From the NCBI GenBank assembly GCA_036782915.1, contig DAIPYE010000025.1, positions 1 through 23,825 on the forward strand: a stretch of 23,825 bases of DNA, given 5' to 3'. How positions within the stretch are numbered: the stretch's first letter is position 1; every line of letters begins with the position of its first letter. This document shows, in pieces, positions 15,067-23,825 of this stretch. This DNA comes from JAEUSI01 sp036782915. Its GTDB lineage: Bacteria > Bacteroidota > Ignavibacteria > Tepidaquicellales > Tepidaquicellaceae. The position numbers were made by a program, and so were the translations under genes. The notes under the pieces are model-generated. The model was not told where the DNA came from. It saw only the letters and a list, made by a program, of their open reading frames with translations, and did no database searches.

Positions 15067-18000
15067 TTAAATTTTTCTTAAAGGTAATTTAATTTCAATT
15101 CGGGTGCCTTTTCCCAAAGTACTTTCAATCTTAAACTCTCCATGATGCAGTTTTATAGTCTGGTATGCCAGTCCCATTCCCAGTCCGACACCTTCATTTT
15201 TAGTGGTAAAAAATGGTTCCAGAATTTTGTCAATGTTTTCGGGAGGAATTCCAATACCGGTATCTTTAAAATCAATAATTACATCATTATTCTGTTTATC
15301 AAAAACTGCTTTAATGGTAAGTGTTCCTCCGTTACACATTGCGTCAATTGAATTTGAAACAAAATTCATAAATGAACTTTCAAGTCTGAGTTCGTCAAGA
15401 TACAGCAAAGGCAGATCAGATGGAATTTCTTTTATAACTGCGATATTGTATTCCCTGCACCTGGCTTCGACACTCGCCAGAACGTTGTCAAGTATTTCAT
15501 TTAAGTTCTTATATACAAAATCCAGATCTTCAGGTGAAGCATAGCTGAGAAGATTTTTTATGATCTTATTTGCAATCTCAACATTTGAAACTATATAATT
15601 CAATCTTCGGGTGTTTTTTTCGTCCAGCTTTGCTTTAGTAACAAGCTGCGCCAGACTGCTTATATTGGCAAGTGGGTTTCTTATCTCATGCGCAACTCCC
15701 GATGAAAATCTTCCAAGTGCGGCAAGTTTTTCGTTAAAGATCAGTTCCTTCTGGGTCTCCACCAGTTTTAAATTTGTTTTGAGCAGTTCTTCTTCCACCT
15801 GTCTTATTTCAGTCACATCATGTCCTGTTCCGAACATACCTGTCACATTTCCTTCTTCATCATAAAAGATCTCGCCCTGCGCATTTAATATTTTAATTTC
15901 ACCGGAAGGAGTAATTATCCTGTGAAAATAATTGAAAGATCCATTTTTTTCTAAAGCTTCTTTTACAATGGTTTTACAATATTCAACATCTTCCGGGTGT
16001 ATCAAGCTTAAATACTTTTCATAAGTGATGTTATTTTCTTCTTTTTTTAATCCATAAATCTGATACATCTCATCAGACCAGGTAATGATATCTTTTTCAT
16101 AATCCCATGTCCAGTTTCCAAGCTTGGCAATATGCTGAGCATCCATTAAAGTCTTCTCACTCAATTTTATTTTATCAATAGCTTCGATCTTTTCATTGTG
16201 TCTTCCAAGTTCCAGTCCGATATTGTATATACATTCAAGTAATTCCTGATCCGGCTTTTCCCATTCTTTCTTAAAAAATTCCAGGATCCCTATGGTTCTG
16301 TCAGATATTTTTACCGGGACCCAGACTCCGGTTTTAAGATCCAGTTTTTTTGCCACAGGAGATCTTATAAAATGGATCTCATCAGTCTCAGTTTTAAGGT
16401 CAAGCCATGAAGCGCTGCCTTTCTCCAGTGTATTACCAGGAATATCAGCGGCTTTCAAAAGACCGGGCTGATCTGAAATTTCTTTGAAAGGATAATAACA
16501 TTCATCCATATTTACATTCCATATCCCTGAAGAAACCAGATCTTCGTTTTTTAAAATAAAGTAATGACCTATTTCCCAGTTTGTATATTCGCATACTTTG
16601 TTTATTGAAAAAAGAATTGCTTCATTTAAATCGAAACTCTGATTTGTAAATCGTATTACACTGTTAAGTAATGTAAGAAGGTTATTTCTTTTATTCATTG
16701 TTTCCTCTGCATTTTTAATATCACTAATGTCCTGACAAATTCCAACCAGGGCTTCTCCTTGTCCTGATTCATTCCTTACACTGGAAAGTGACAGATATGT
16801 ATAAAACCCTGTACCGTCTTTCCTGTATGTTGTTAATTCACCTTTCCATCCATTAAGCATTCCGTTTGTTAAAATATCTTTTTTTAAATTTGGAGTAACA
16901 TTTTTATCAGATAGTACCGGAATCTCCTTTCCGGATATTTCTTCAAAAAAATATCCGTAAACAGATTCATAAGACTCATTGACAAAGATAGTATTGCAAT
17001 CAAGGTCTGTAATAAATACACAGTCTTTAATACTTTTTATTGCATGAGCGAAAAGTTTAATTCTGTTTTGAATTATTTCTTTTTCTTTGTTTTCCCGGAT
17101 AATTTCCGTCAGAGCATTAGCAAGTTCCTGTGTTCTTAAATTTACCTTTTCCTCGAGGTTATTATATGAAATTCTCAGATTTTCCTCAGCTCTTTTCCTT
17201 TCCATGAAATTCCCGATCTGTCTTCCTGCTGATTCAAGAACATCTATCAGTTCCTGTTGTTCATTAATGTTCTTTTTACTGAAGCATTCCATTATTGCAA
17301 TAATACTGTTTCCGTTGGATATTGGAATACCCATGCCTGAATTCCATCCCATTAAAGATGCCAATTCCTTTCTGATAAACCATTTATCATTTCCAATGTT
17401 ATTAGTCCAGACAGTTTTCTTTTCGTTTAAAACTCTTCCAGGAAGACCCTGATCTTTACTGAATTTAATAGTATCCTTATATGTATTTGTGTAATAATCA
17501 GAATCTGCTTCATTATCACTCCAGATATAATCAGGCATCAGGTATTCTTTATTCTCATCAATTAACCAGAAGAAACCAAAATTCCAGTTTATACCATTGC
17601 AGATATTTTTAAGGATTATTTTTGAAGCTTCTTCTAAAGAAGCTGATTCTGCAAGGGTTTTTGAAATATCATACTGAATTTTCAGATATCTTTCATTTTT
17701 CTTTCTTTCATTAATTTCAATACAGGACCCGGTATATCCGGCAAATTCAATTCCTTCGTATCTCGGAATACCGTTTGCAAGCAGCCATAAATATTCACCT
17801 TCACTATTCTTTAATCTGTATTCCATTTCAAAAGATACTCTTCTGTCAAAGGAAGAATTATAAACCTCAATGCAGTTTTTTAAATCATCAGGATGTACTT
17901 CATCCATCCATCCATTTCCAAGTTCTTCTTCCATACTTCTTCCAGTGAAAGTAAGCCACTTTTTGTTAAAATAAGTATAAAGTTTATCCTTACCGGAGAT

Positions 18001-18846
18001 CCATATCAGCACAGGCGCGGAATCTGCCATAACTCTGAATCTCTGTTCACTTTCAATAAGGTTTTCGTTTTTCACTTTAAGTTCAAGGGTCCTTTCTTCC
18101 ACAATATCTTCAAGCTCTTCATAAGATTTTATAAGAAGATTTTCAGCAATGCTCTTATTTTTTATCAGTTTTCCTGAAATGTATAATGAAAGTCCGATCA
18201 CAATAAATGAAAATAATCCGGTAACTATAATGAAGATCTGAATTGTAGAATTTGTTCTGTCGGCTCTGCTGCTTCGCCTGTTCAAGCGTGTGATCTCGGT
18301 TGCAATAAAGCTTTCTGTGATCTCACTTATTTCCCGGATATTTTTTTGAACTATATTTGTAATATCCTTTTGGTATTGAGAATACTCCTTTTCATTTCCG
18401 GATAAAGCTGAGTCTCTGTTAACCGGATAAAGAGAAGAAATGATCTTTCGGGAAATCGAATCCATCTGAATTATCCTGGCTTCCTGTTCAATATTATCTG
18501 ATACCATTTTCTTTAGTGTATCGATCTCATTTTTTAAATCCGTGTATAAAGAATCGAACGCAGCAATATAAAGCTGTTCGCCTGTAATTGCATACCCCCG
18601 TCTGTGAAAAGGGATCTGAATTAATTTATAATTGATAAGTTCGATTTTTTTAAGAACATCATTCGATTGTTTTATCTTAACGATATCTGATTTATATTTT
18701 TCGATATTCTGATAAGTGATAAGACTCAAAATGAAAACAATGAGTAAGAAAATTAAAAAGGAAACAGGAATGAATTTTTCAAGGGGCAGCTTTTTCTCTA
18801 AGCGCTCAAGCTTTTGCGAAAGTTTTCTTTTTATGAAAGAGTTCAT
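15067..18846 (-). CDS. Membrane sensor histidine kinase: CHASE3, PAS, GAF, PAS, GAF, PAS, HisKA, HATPase
   Basis: The 1259-residue kinase has TM1 (about 25-46), a periplasmic CHASE3-type four-helix sensor containing RRGYAITGEQLY, TM2 (about 204-223) and a coiled coil. Then come PAS/PAC (about 264-382, with WMDEVHPDDL), GAF (395-555), a second coiled coil, PAS (605-715), GAF (720-880), PAS/PAC (899-1020, with SLIHPEDVEYC), HisKA with phospho-acceptor His1053 in VAHEIRNPLANI, and HATPase with the NSIDAM N-box, DTGIGIPP and GVGLGMGLA. All catalytic boxes are intact. The stacked PAS and GAF domains imply several cytosolic inputs. There is no receiver domain or response regulator in the window, so it is an orphan kinase here. 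It starts at 18846 without a Shine-Dalgarno. Confidence 0.95.
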   Translation of the reverse strand: MNSFIKRKLSQKLERLEKKLPLEKFIPVSFLIFLLIVFILSLITYQNIEKYKSDIVKIKQSNDVLKKIELINYKLIQIPFHRRGYAITGEQLYIAAFDSLYTDLKNEIDTLKKMVSDNIEQEARIIQMDSISRKIISSLYPVNRDSALSGNEKEYSQYQKDITNIVQKNIREISEITESFIATEITRLNRRSSRADRTNSTIQIFIIVTGLFSFIVIGLSLYISGKLIKNKSIAENLLIKSYEELEDIVEERTLELKVKNENLIESEQRFRVMADSAPVLIWISGKDKLYTYFNKKWLTFTGRSMEEELGNGWMDEVHPDDLKNCIEVYNSSFDRRVSFEMEYRLKNSEGEYLWLLANGIPRYEGIEFAGYTGSCIEINERKKNERYLKIQYDISKTLAESASLEEASKIILKNICNGINWNFGFFWLIDENKEYLMPDYIWSDNEADSDYYTNTYKDTIKFSKDQGLPGRVLNEKKTVWTNNIGNDKWFIRKELASLMGWNSGMGIPISNGNSIIAIMECFSKKNINEQQELIDVLESAGRQIGNFMERKRAEENLRISYNNLEEKVNLRTQELANALTEIIRENKEKEIIQNRIKLFAHAIKSIKDCVFITDLDCNTIFVNESYESVYGYFFEEISGKEIPVLSDKNVTPNLKKDILTNGMLNGWKGELTTYRKDGTGFYTYLSLSSVRNESGQGEALVGICQDISDIKNAEETMNKRNNLLTLLNSVIRFTNQSFDLNEAILFSINKVCEYTNWEIGHYFILKNEDLVSSGIWNVNMDECYYPFKEISDQPGLLKAADIPGNTLEKGSASWLDLKTETDEIHFIRSPVAKKLDLKTGVWVPVKISDRTIGILEFFKKEWEKPDQELLECIYNIGLELGRHNEKIEAIDKIKLSEKTLMDAQHIAKLGNWTWDYEKDIITWSDEMYQIYGLKKEENNITYEKYLSLIHPEDVEYCKTIVKEALEKNGSFNYFHRIITPSGEIKILNAQGEIFYDEEGNVTGMFGTGHDVTEIRQVEEELLKTNLKLVETQKELIFNEKLAALGRFSSGVAHEIRNPLANISSLAQLVTKAKLDEKNTRRLNYIVSNVEIANKIIKNLLSYASPEDLDFVYKNLNEILDNVLASVEARCREYNIAVIKEIPSDLPLLYLDELRLESSFMNFVSNSIDAMCNGGTLTIKAVFDKQNNDVIIDFKDTGIGIPPENIDKILEPFFTTKNEGVGLGMGLAYQTIKLHHGEFKIESTLGKGTRIEIKLPLRKI

Positions 18847-19353
18847 TGCAGCATGTTTTAATGAATTTTAATTTCAACTGAGTCAGAATCTCAGGAATTG
18901 TTGTAATTGTAAGGGAACATAATGCCCGGAATAATACTGGAATCAAATTTAAACGCAATGAATTAAATCTATTGTAGAGAAAAATACATTTAAAAATTTG
19001 AATTTACAATATTTTATTTGGAATTTTATAATTAGTTGTGTATACCTGAAACTTACTGTTATGTTGATATTGCCAAATCAGTATATTTAACCGTCAGTTT
19101 GGTAATTTTTAATAAAACGATTATTTAAAAAAATTAAAGATCCATTATTTTTTAAAACGAAATTGAAGATCGCTGAGATTAATGTACGAGTAATATTTCA
19201 ACTATTGATAACTGACATCCATTGTCAAATTATGTCATCATATATCAGGTTTTCACCAAAAATCCAATCAGATTTAAACAGAAAGATTACATTATATATG
19301 GCACCAAAAATGAAATTTTTCTTTTTTAATTTATAAAAAATAAAGTCTAAAAT
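18847..19353. other. Intergenic region (507 bp) between divergent genes
   Basis: It holds the promoters of the kinase and of the SDR-Ku-LigD operon. Contents seen: dyad copy D (19213-19237), and an inverted repeat ATTGCCAAA (19069-19077) / TTTGGTAAT (19098-19106) that pairs fully with one G-T, followed by TTTT. No gene is supported; a 61-codon minus frame over the SDR start is a shadow. Confidence 0.5.
19213..19237. promoter_or_regulatory. Shared intergenic dyad, copy D (TGACA-N5-TGTCA)
   Basis: TGACATCCATTGTCA at 19213-19227 is followed by TGTCA again at 19233-19237. It lies about 117-141 bp upstream of the SDR gene that leads the NHEJ operon. Arrangement TGACAT-NN-ATTGTCA-N5-TGTCAT is like copy C. 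Confidence 0.45.
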
Positions 19354-20217
19354 ATGCAAAAAGGAAATCAAAAAAGAAAAGTAAGGCCTTCTGTATTGCA
19401 AAAATCTCAACCCGGTCTGGAATATAAAATGAAACCTAAACCGGATTTTGAGAGAAGTAAGCTTTCATATAAATTGTTAAATAAAACTGCAATTATTACC
19501 GGCGGAGACAGTGGAATTGGAAGAGCAGTTGCAATAGCATTTGCGAAGGAAGGATGTGATGTAGCTGTAATTTATTTAAATGAACATAAAGATGCAGAAA
19601 GAACAAGATTTGAAATTGAAAGTTATGGAAGGCAGTGTCTATTAATTCCGGGTGATATAAGAAATGAAAAATTCTGCAAAGAAAGTGTTAAAAAAGTTTA
19701 CAACAAATTCAAAAGACTGGACATACTTATAAACAACGCTGCAGTTCAATTTCCCCTTAAATCTCTTGATCAGATTTCGGCCAAACAGCTTTACAAAACC
19801 TTTGAGACAAACATTTTCTCATATTTTTATTTTTCAATTGCTTCCCTGAAATATTTAAAAAAAGGATCGGTAATAATCAATACAACCTCTGTAACAGCAT
19901 ACAGAGGCAGTCCGGAACTTATAGATTATTCATCCACAAAGGGAGCTATAGTTTCATTTACAAGGTCTTTATCTGCAGCTTTAATAAAAAAGGGGATAAG
20001 AGTAAATGCTGTAGCTCCCGGTCCTGTCTGGACGCCTTTGATACCTTCAACTTTTGATTCAAAAAAAGTAGCTACATTCGGCTCTGATGTACCGATAGGA
20101 AGAGCGGCTCAGCCGGAAGAAATTGCACCGTGTTATATATTTCTTGCTTCAAAAGATTCTGATTACATATCCGGACAGGTACTACATCCGAATGGAGGGG
20201 AAATTGTTAACGGTTAA
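19354..20217 (+). CDS. Short-chain dehydrogenase/reductase, YghA/glucose-dehydrogenase-like
   Basis: The 287-residue SDR has TGGDSGIG at 49-56, NNAA, catalytic Ser179, and Tyr192/Lys196 in DYSSTKGA. Its N-terminal leader has QPGLEYKMKPKPD, the QPG...M.P.PD element typical of the YghA/YhdF-like SDR branch, several members of which are general-stress proteins in other bacteria. It ends in PNGGEIVNG as that branch does. NAD(P)-dependent oxidation or reduction of an unknown substrate in the cytoplasm is expected. Ku starts 40 bp after its stop, so it probably leads an SDR-Ku-LigD operon. Confidence 0.93.
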   Translation: MQKGNQKRKVRPSVLQKSQPGLEYKMKPKPDFERSKLSYKLLNKTAIITGGDSGIGRAVAIAFAKEGCDVAVIYLNEHKDAERTRFEIESYGRQCLLIPGDIRNEKFCKESVKKVYNKFKRLDILINNAAVQFPLKSLDQISAKQLYKTFETNIFSYFYFSIASLKYLKKGSVIINTTSVTAYRGSPELIDYSSTKGAIVSFTRSLSAALIKKGIRVNAVAPGPVWTPLIPSTFDSKKVATFGSDVPIGRAAQPEEIAPCYIFLASKDSDYISGQVLHPNGGEIVNG

Positions 20218-20257
20218 TTAATTAAAAAAATTTGATCAATAATAAAAAACAAATAAT

Positions 20258-21022
20258 ATGAAAGCAATATGGAAAGGCTCAATAGGTTTCGGTTTAGTAA
20301 ACATTCCGGTTAAATTATACAGCGCAACACAGCAAAGTAATCTGGACTTTGACATGGTGGAAGCAAAAAATATGGGAAAGATCCATTTTAAAAGAGTAAA
20401 CGAGGAAACCGGAAAAGAAGTGAAATGGGAGGATATCGGCAAAGCATATAAATTAAATGACAAATATATATTACTTGATGATGAGGATTTTGAAAACGCT
20501 GCGCCTGAGAAAAGTAAGGTAATTGAAATAAATCATTTTGTGAAAGAATCTGAAATTGATACTATTTATTATGAGAATTCATACTTTGTAGAACCTGAAA
20601 AGTCAGGTACAAGGGCATACGCTCTTTTAAGAGCCGCTCTAACCGAATCAGGAAAAGTGGGTATATCCCAGTTTGTTTTTAGAACTGCTGAAGTACTGAG
20701 TGTACTAAAACCTCTGGATAATATTCTGGTCCTGAGTAAGATAAGATTTGCCGAAGAGATCAGGGATCCCGGTGAATTTAATTTACCTGCGGAAAAAGGT
20801 GTTAAACCCGCGGAATTAAAAATGGCATTGTCGCTGATAAACCAATACAGCGGAAAATTTAATATAAAAAAATTTAAAGATGAGTATTCTTCAAAACTTT
20901 TAAAATTAATTAAAGCAAAATCCAAAGGAAAAAATTCAACTCAGGTAATCAGAGAGATCACTAAATCAGATACCAGGGATCTGATGGAACAGCTGAAAGC
21001 AAGTTTAAAGAAAGCATCATGA
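20258..21022 (+). CDS. ku: Non-homologous end joining protein Ku
   Basis: The 254-residue protein has the bacterial Ku core: N-terminal WKGSIGFGLVNIPVKLYSAT, the central FVEPEKSGTRAYALLRAAL and VGISQFVFRT segments, and the LSKIRFAEEIRDP helix. Ku forms a homodimeric ring on double-strand break ends and recruits LigD. The length is near the minimal core; the C-terminus is short and basic (KAKSKGK, then LKASLKKAS) rather than the long Lys-rich tail found in some species. It is followed 48 bp later by ligD, completing a two-component NHEJ pair. No Shine-Dalgarno. Confidence 0.97.
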   Translation: MKAIWKGSIGFGLVNIPVKLYSATQQSNLDFDMVEAKNMGKIHFKRVNEETGKEVKWEDIGKAYKLNDKYILLDDEDFENAAPEKSKVIEINHFVKESEIDTIYYENSYFVEPEKSGTRAYALLRAALTESGKVGISQFVFRTAEVLSVLKPLDNILVLSKIRFAEEIRDPGEFNLPAEKGVKPAELKMALSLINQYSGKFNIKKFKDEYSSKLLKLIKAKSKGKNSTQVIREITKSDTRDLMEQLKASLKKAS

Positions 21023-21070
21023 CAGATTTAATATCAGATTTTCTAATTGAAATTTTAAAAATAAAATAAA

Positions 21071-23590
21071 GTGACACTCTCATTATACAAACAGAAAAGA
21101 AATTTCAAAAATACACCGGAGCCATCGGAGACTTCATCTTTAAAAACCGGTAAACTTAAATTTGTCATACAAAAACATGATGCCTCACATCTGCATTATG
21201 ACCTCAGACTCGAGCTTGACGGAGTTCTCAAAAGCTGGGCAGTTCCAAAAGGTCCTTCCATGGATCCCTCAGATAAGCGTTTAGCAGTGCAGGTGGAAGA
21301 TCATCCTCTTGATTATGGAAATTTTTCGGGAATTATTCCTGAAGGAAATTACGGAGCGGGAGTTGTTGAGATCTGGGATAAAGGCACCTACCTGCCTGTA
21401 AATCCCTCTAAAATAAATGATGTGAAATTATTGAGAACGATGTTAAAGAAAGGTGATATTAAATTTATTCTGAACGGTCATTACCTAAAAGGAGAATTTG
21501 CGCTGGTAAGAATGAATGACGGAAAGGAGAAGAACTGGCTTCTGATTAAAAAGAAGGATGAATTTGCAGAAGAAAACTTTAATGCAGGAGATCTGAGTCC
21601 TGTTAGACTTTACAAAAAAAAATCAGATAATAAGAAATCATCAAAAGCTTCCGGAATTAATAATACAGACCTTAAGAAAATTAACAAAAAGTCAGATATT
21701 GAAAAAGAATGGAAGGAAATAAGAAAACCAATGCTGGCTAAGCTTTCAGAAAAGGTTGTAGATGATCCTGATTGGCTTTATGAAATTAAATATGACGGAT
21801 ACCGGGCGGTATCAAAAATTAACAATGGCAAAGCTGAAATGATCTCAAGGAACGGAGTTAGTTATAATAAACTATTTACTTCTCTTATAAATGAACTTGA
21901 AAATGTAACCGATGAAGTAGTGCTTGACGGAGAAGTAATAATTGAAAACAAAAAAGGTATTCCGGATTTTCAACTTTTGCAGAATTATATACGGACAAAA
22001 AAAGGAAAGCTGAAATACTATGTTTTTGATATATTATTTCTTAACGGACATAAACTTACCGGTTTTAAACTTTTAAACCGTAAAGAATTACTTGTAGATT
22101 TTTTTGATAAATATAAATTCAAAGATATATTATTGTCGGAAATAACAAAGGGAAATGGAAGCAGAATGTTTAAATCAGCAACAAAAAAAGGATATGAAGG
22201 CATAATCGCAAAAGATATGAAAGGACTTTATTATCCCGGGAAAAGAACAGAAAGCTGGCAGAAAGTAAAGACATTGATGCAGCAGGAAGCAATTATAGCC
22301 GGATATTCTTTGCCACTTAAAAGCAGAAAATATTTCGGCTCTCTGATTCTTGGTATATATGAAAATAAAGATCTGAAATATATAGGTAACTGCGGTACGG
22401 GTTTTACGGATGAATCCCTAAAAGAACTTTATGAAAAACTAAAACCCATAGAATCATCTGAAATGCCGTTTAAAATAAAACCTGTCATTAGAGGAAATAA
22501 AGGAAAATCCGTTTGGGTTAAACCAATACTTGTTTGCGATGTAAAATTCTCTGAATGGACAAATGACGGGCATATGCGTCATCCTGTATTCAATGGTATA
22601 AGAAATGACAAATCAGCAGGTAAAGTAATGAAAGAATCTAAAAATAAAAATATGTCTGAAAACCAAACTGACTCAATAAAAGAAGATTATCTGACTCTGA
22701 ATAAGAAGAAAGTAAAAGCAACTAATCTTACAAAACTTTACTGGAAGAAAGAAAAAATTTCAAAAGGTGATCTGATAAATTATTATATAAATGTGAGTAA
22801 ATTTATTTTACCTTATCTGAAGAACAGACCCGAATCTCTAAACAGGCATCCTAACGGAATTGAAGCTGCCGGATTTTATCAGAAAGATATGAATATTCCG
22901 GGAATGCCCGAATGGCTTAAAAAAGCAAAAATTTATTCCAAATCAAATAAGGAGTATATTGATTATCTGATCTGCAATGACACAGCGACTTTGGTTTATA
23001 TGGTAAATCTCGGCTGCATTGAGATCAATCCCTGGAATTCAGTTTATTCCAGTCCGGATAATCCTGATTACCTTATACTCGATCTCGATCCCGGCAAGAT
23101 CGGTTTTAAGGAAGTGATCAAAACAGCATTAGCAGTAAAAGAACTTTGTGATGAGTTAGAATTGAAATGTTACTGTAAGACTTCCGGAGCAACCGGATTG
23201 CATATTTATCTGCCTTTGAATGCAAAATATGACTACAACCAAGTAAAGACTTTTGCTCAGATACTGGCGGAAGTAGTGCATTCCCGCCTGCCCGATATAA
23301 CAAGTATTGAACGTTCCGTAAGTAAAAGAAAAGATAAAATATATATTGACTTTTTACAGAACAGCAAAGGTCAAACTATCGCCGCTCCATACAGCGTAAG
23401 ACCCCGTCCTGAAGCAACAGTCTCAACACCATTAAACTGGAAGGAAGTAAAAGAGGGTCTTTCTCCTGCGGATTTTAATATTTTTAACATAATGAATAGA
23501 TTAAAGAAAACCGGTGATATCTGGAAAGGTGTGCTGGGGAAAGGAATTCCAATGTTAAATTCTTTAAAAAAACTGGAAAAGCTTCGTTAA
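21071..23590 (+). CDS. ligD: Multidomain ATP-dependent DNA ligase LigD (PE-LIG-POL)
   Basis: The 839-residue protein joins ends held by Ku. Domain order is 3'-phosphoesterase, ligase, polymerase. PE (about 25-155) has QKHDASHLHYDLRLEL with His36, His42, Asp44 and Arg46, and His78 in EDHPLDYG. A Lys/Ser-rich linker (160-210) follows. The ligase (about 215-510) has adenylated Lys240 in EIKYDGYR, then EGIIAKD and an OB-like part. The polymerase (about 545-830) has Asp671 and Asp673 in LILDLDPG and the KTSGATGLHIYLPL motif. The start is GTG at 21071: an in-frame TAA lies three codons upstream and the next Met is at about residue 74, inside the PE domain; the LSLYKQKRNFKNTPEPS N-terminus fits homologues. 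Confidence 0.96.
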   Translation: MTLSLYKQKRNFKNTPEPSETSSLKTGKLKFVIQKHDASHLHYDLRLELDGVLKSWAVPKGPSMDPSDKRLAVQVEDHPLDYGNFSGIIPEGNYGAGVVEIWDKGTYLPVNPSKINDVKLLRTMLKKGDIKFILNGHYLKGEFALVRMNDGKEKNWLLIKKKDEFAEENFNAGDLSPVRLYKKKSDNKKSSKASGINNTDLKKINKKSDIEKEWKEIRKPMLAKLSEKVVDDPDWLYEIKYDGYRAVSKINNGKAEMISRNGVSYNKLFTSLINELENVTDEVVLDGEVIIENKKGIPDFQLLQNYIRTKKGKLKYYVFDILFLNGHKLTGFKLLNRKELLVDFFDKYKFKDILLSEITKGNGSRMFKSATKKGYEGIIAKDMKGLYYPGKRTESWQKVKTLMQQEAIIAGYSLPLKSRKYFGSLILGIYENKDLKYIGNCGTGFTDESLKELYEKLKPIESSEMPFKIKPVIRGNKGKSVWVKPILVCDVKFSEWTNDGHMRHPVFNGIRNDKSAGKVMKESKNKNMSENQTDSIKEDYLTLNKKKVKATNLTKLYWKKEKISKGDLINYYINVSKFILPYLKNRPESLNRHPNGIEAAGFYQKDMNIPGMPEWLKKAKIYSKSNKEYIDYLICNDTATLVYMVNLGCIEINPWNSVYSSPDNPDYLILDLDPGKIGFKEVIKTALAVKELCDELELKCYCKTSGATGLHIYLPLNAKYDYNQVKTFAQILAEVVHSRLPDITSIERSVSKRKDKIYIDFLQNSKGQTIAAPYSVRPRPEATVSTPLNWKEVKEGLSPADFNIFNIMNRLKKTGDIWKGVLGKGIPMLNSLKKLEKLR

Positions 23591-23646
23591 TTGCTATATA
23601 AAAATTTCCAGAAAATATTATTTGCCGCCAGTTCATTGTAAATTAA

Positions 23647-23673
23647 TTTGACATAAATTGTCAGACATGTCAT
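23647..23673. promoter_or_regulatory. Shared intergenic dyad, copy C (TGACA-N5-TGTCA)
   Basis: TGACATAAATTGTCA at 23649-23663 is followed by GACATGTCAT to 23673, giving a third half-site. It lies 57 bp after the ligD stop. The gene it would control, if any, is to the right of the window or on the short tail; only a 28-codon ORF starts at 23696, without an RBS. Confidence 0.45.
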
Positions 23674-23825
23674 TTCAAAACCATTTTTTGAAACTATGGA
23701 TAAAAATATGACCAAATCGGAAGTATTTCTATGGCACAGCAATGGAACATATGTTACAAAATTAAAGATTTACAGCTGAAAGTTTTATAGATATAATGTT
23801 CAGAAAATTGTATAAATAATATCAG

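Noticed and set aside
23696..23782. 28-codon ORF after ligD
   Set aside because: No ribosome binding site, no recognisable motif, and too short to support.
1..23825. CRISPR array, tRNA, IS element or prophage
   Set aside because: No regularly spaced repeats of the needed size, no cloverleaf, no transposase or phage protein found on either strand.

Overview
The window is AT-rich, with short intergenic gaps and genes that mostly lack Shine-Dalgarno sequences. The gene types include a cyclase-plus-ATPase regulator, a CHASE3/PAS/GAF kinase, Ku and LigD in PE-LIG-POL order, CHAD, and the rhodanese/DUF2892/OsmC set. Together these suggest a free-living member of the FCB group (Bacteroidota/Ignavibacteriota type). 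This assignment rests on gene style and translation signals, not on a marker gene. No rRNA, tRNA, IS element, prophage or CRISPR array was seen.

Layout. 1-1390 (minus): 5' part of a large cyclase/STAND-ATPase regulator that runs off the left edge. 1561-2346 (plus): CHAD protein. 2411-4047 (minus): beta-carbonic anhydrase and a DltE-like SDR. 4284-5316 (minus): a DUF2892-rhodanese-OsmC sulfur/thiol operon. 5410-7929 (minus): a cation P-type ATPase. 8206-11526 (minus): a probable four-gene operon of HExxH protein, nucleotidyltransferase, GNAT acetyltransferase and secreted polysaccharide deacetylase. 11721-12469 (minus): an orphan XRE regulator and a small cupin. 12917-13348 (plus): a secreted protein with a strong RBS and a clear terminator. 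13541-14296 (minus): a methyltransferase with a degraded SAM loop. 14460-14636 (minus): a 58-residue protein with a near-perfect Shine-Dalgarno. 15067-18846 (minus): a 1259-residue orphan sensor kinase. 19354-23590 (plus): an SDR-Ku-LigD operon for two-component bacterial NHEJ.

Many of the genes fit a stress and maintenance role: end joining, peroxide/thiol protection, sulfur transfer, CO2/bicarbonate balance and short-chain oxidoreductases. The most interesting unlabelled signal is a short dyad, TGACA-N5-TGTCA or a close variant, in four separate gene gaps (about 5386, 14756, 19213 and 23649). Three of these lie upstream of transcription units: the DUF2892-rhodanese-OsmC operon, the 58-residue gene and the SDR-Ku-LigD operon. 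This looks like a binding site for one regulator and would define a small local regulon. That is inference from the sequence and untested. A second point is that only two genes, the 58-residue ORF and the secreted protein, carry strong Shine-Dalgarno sequences.
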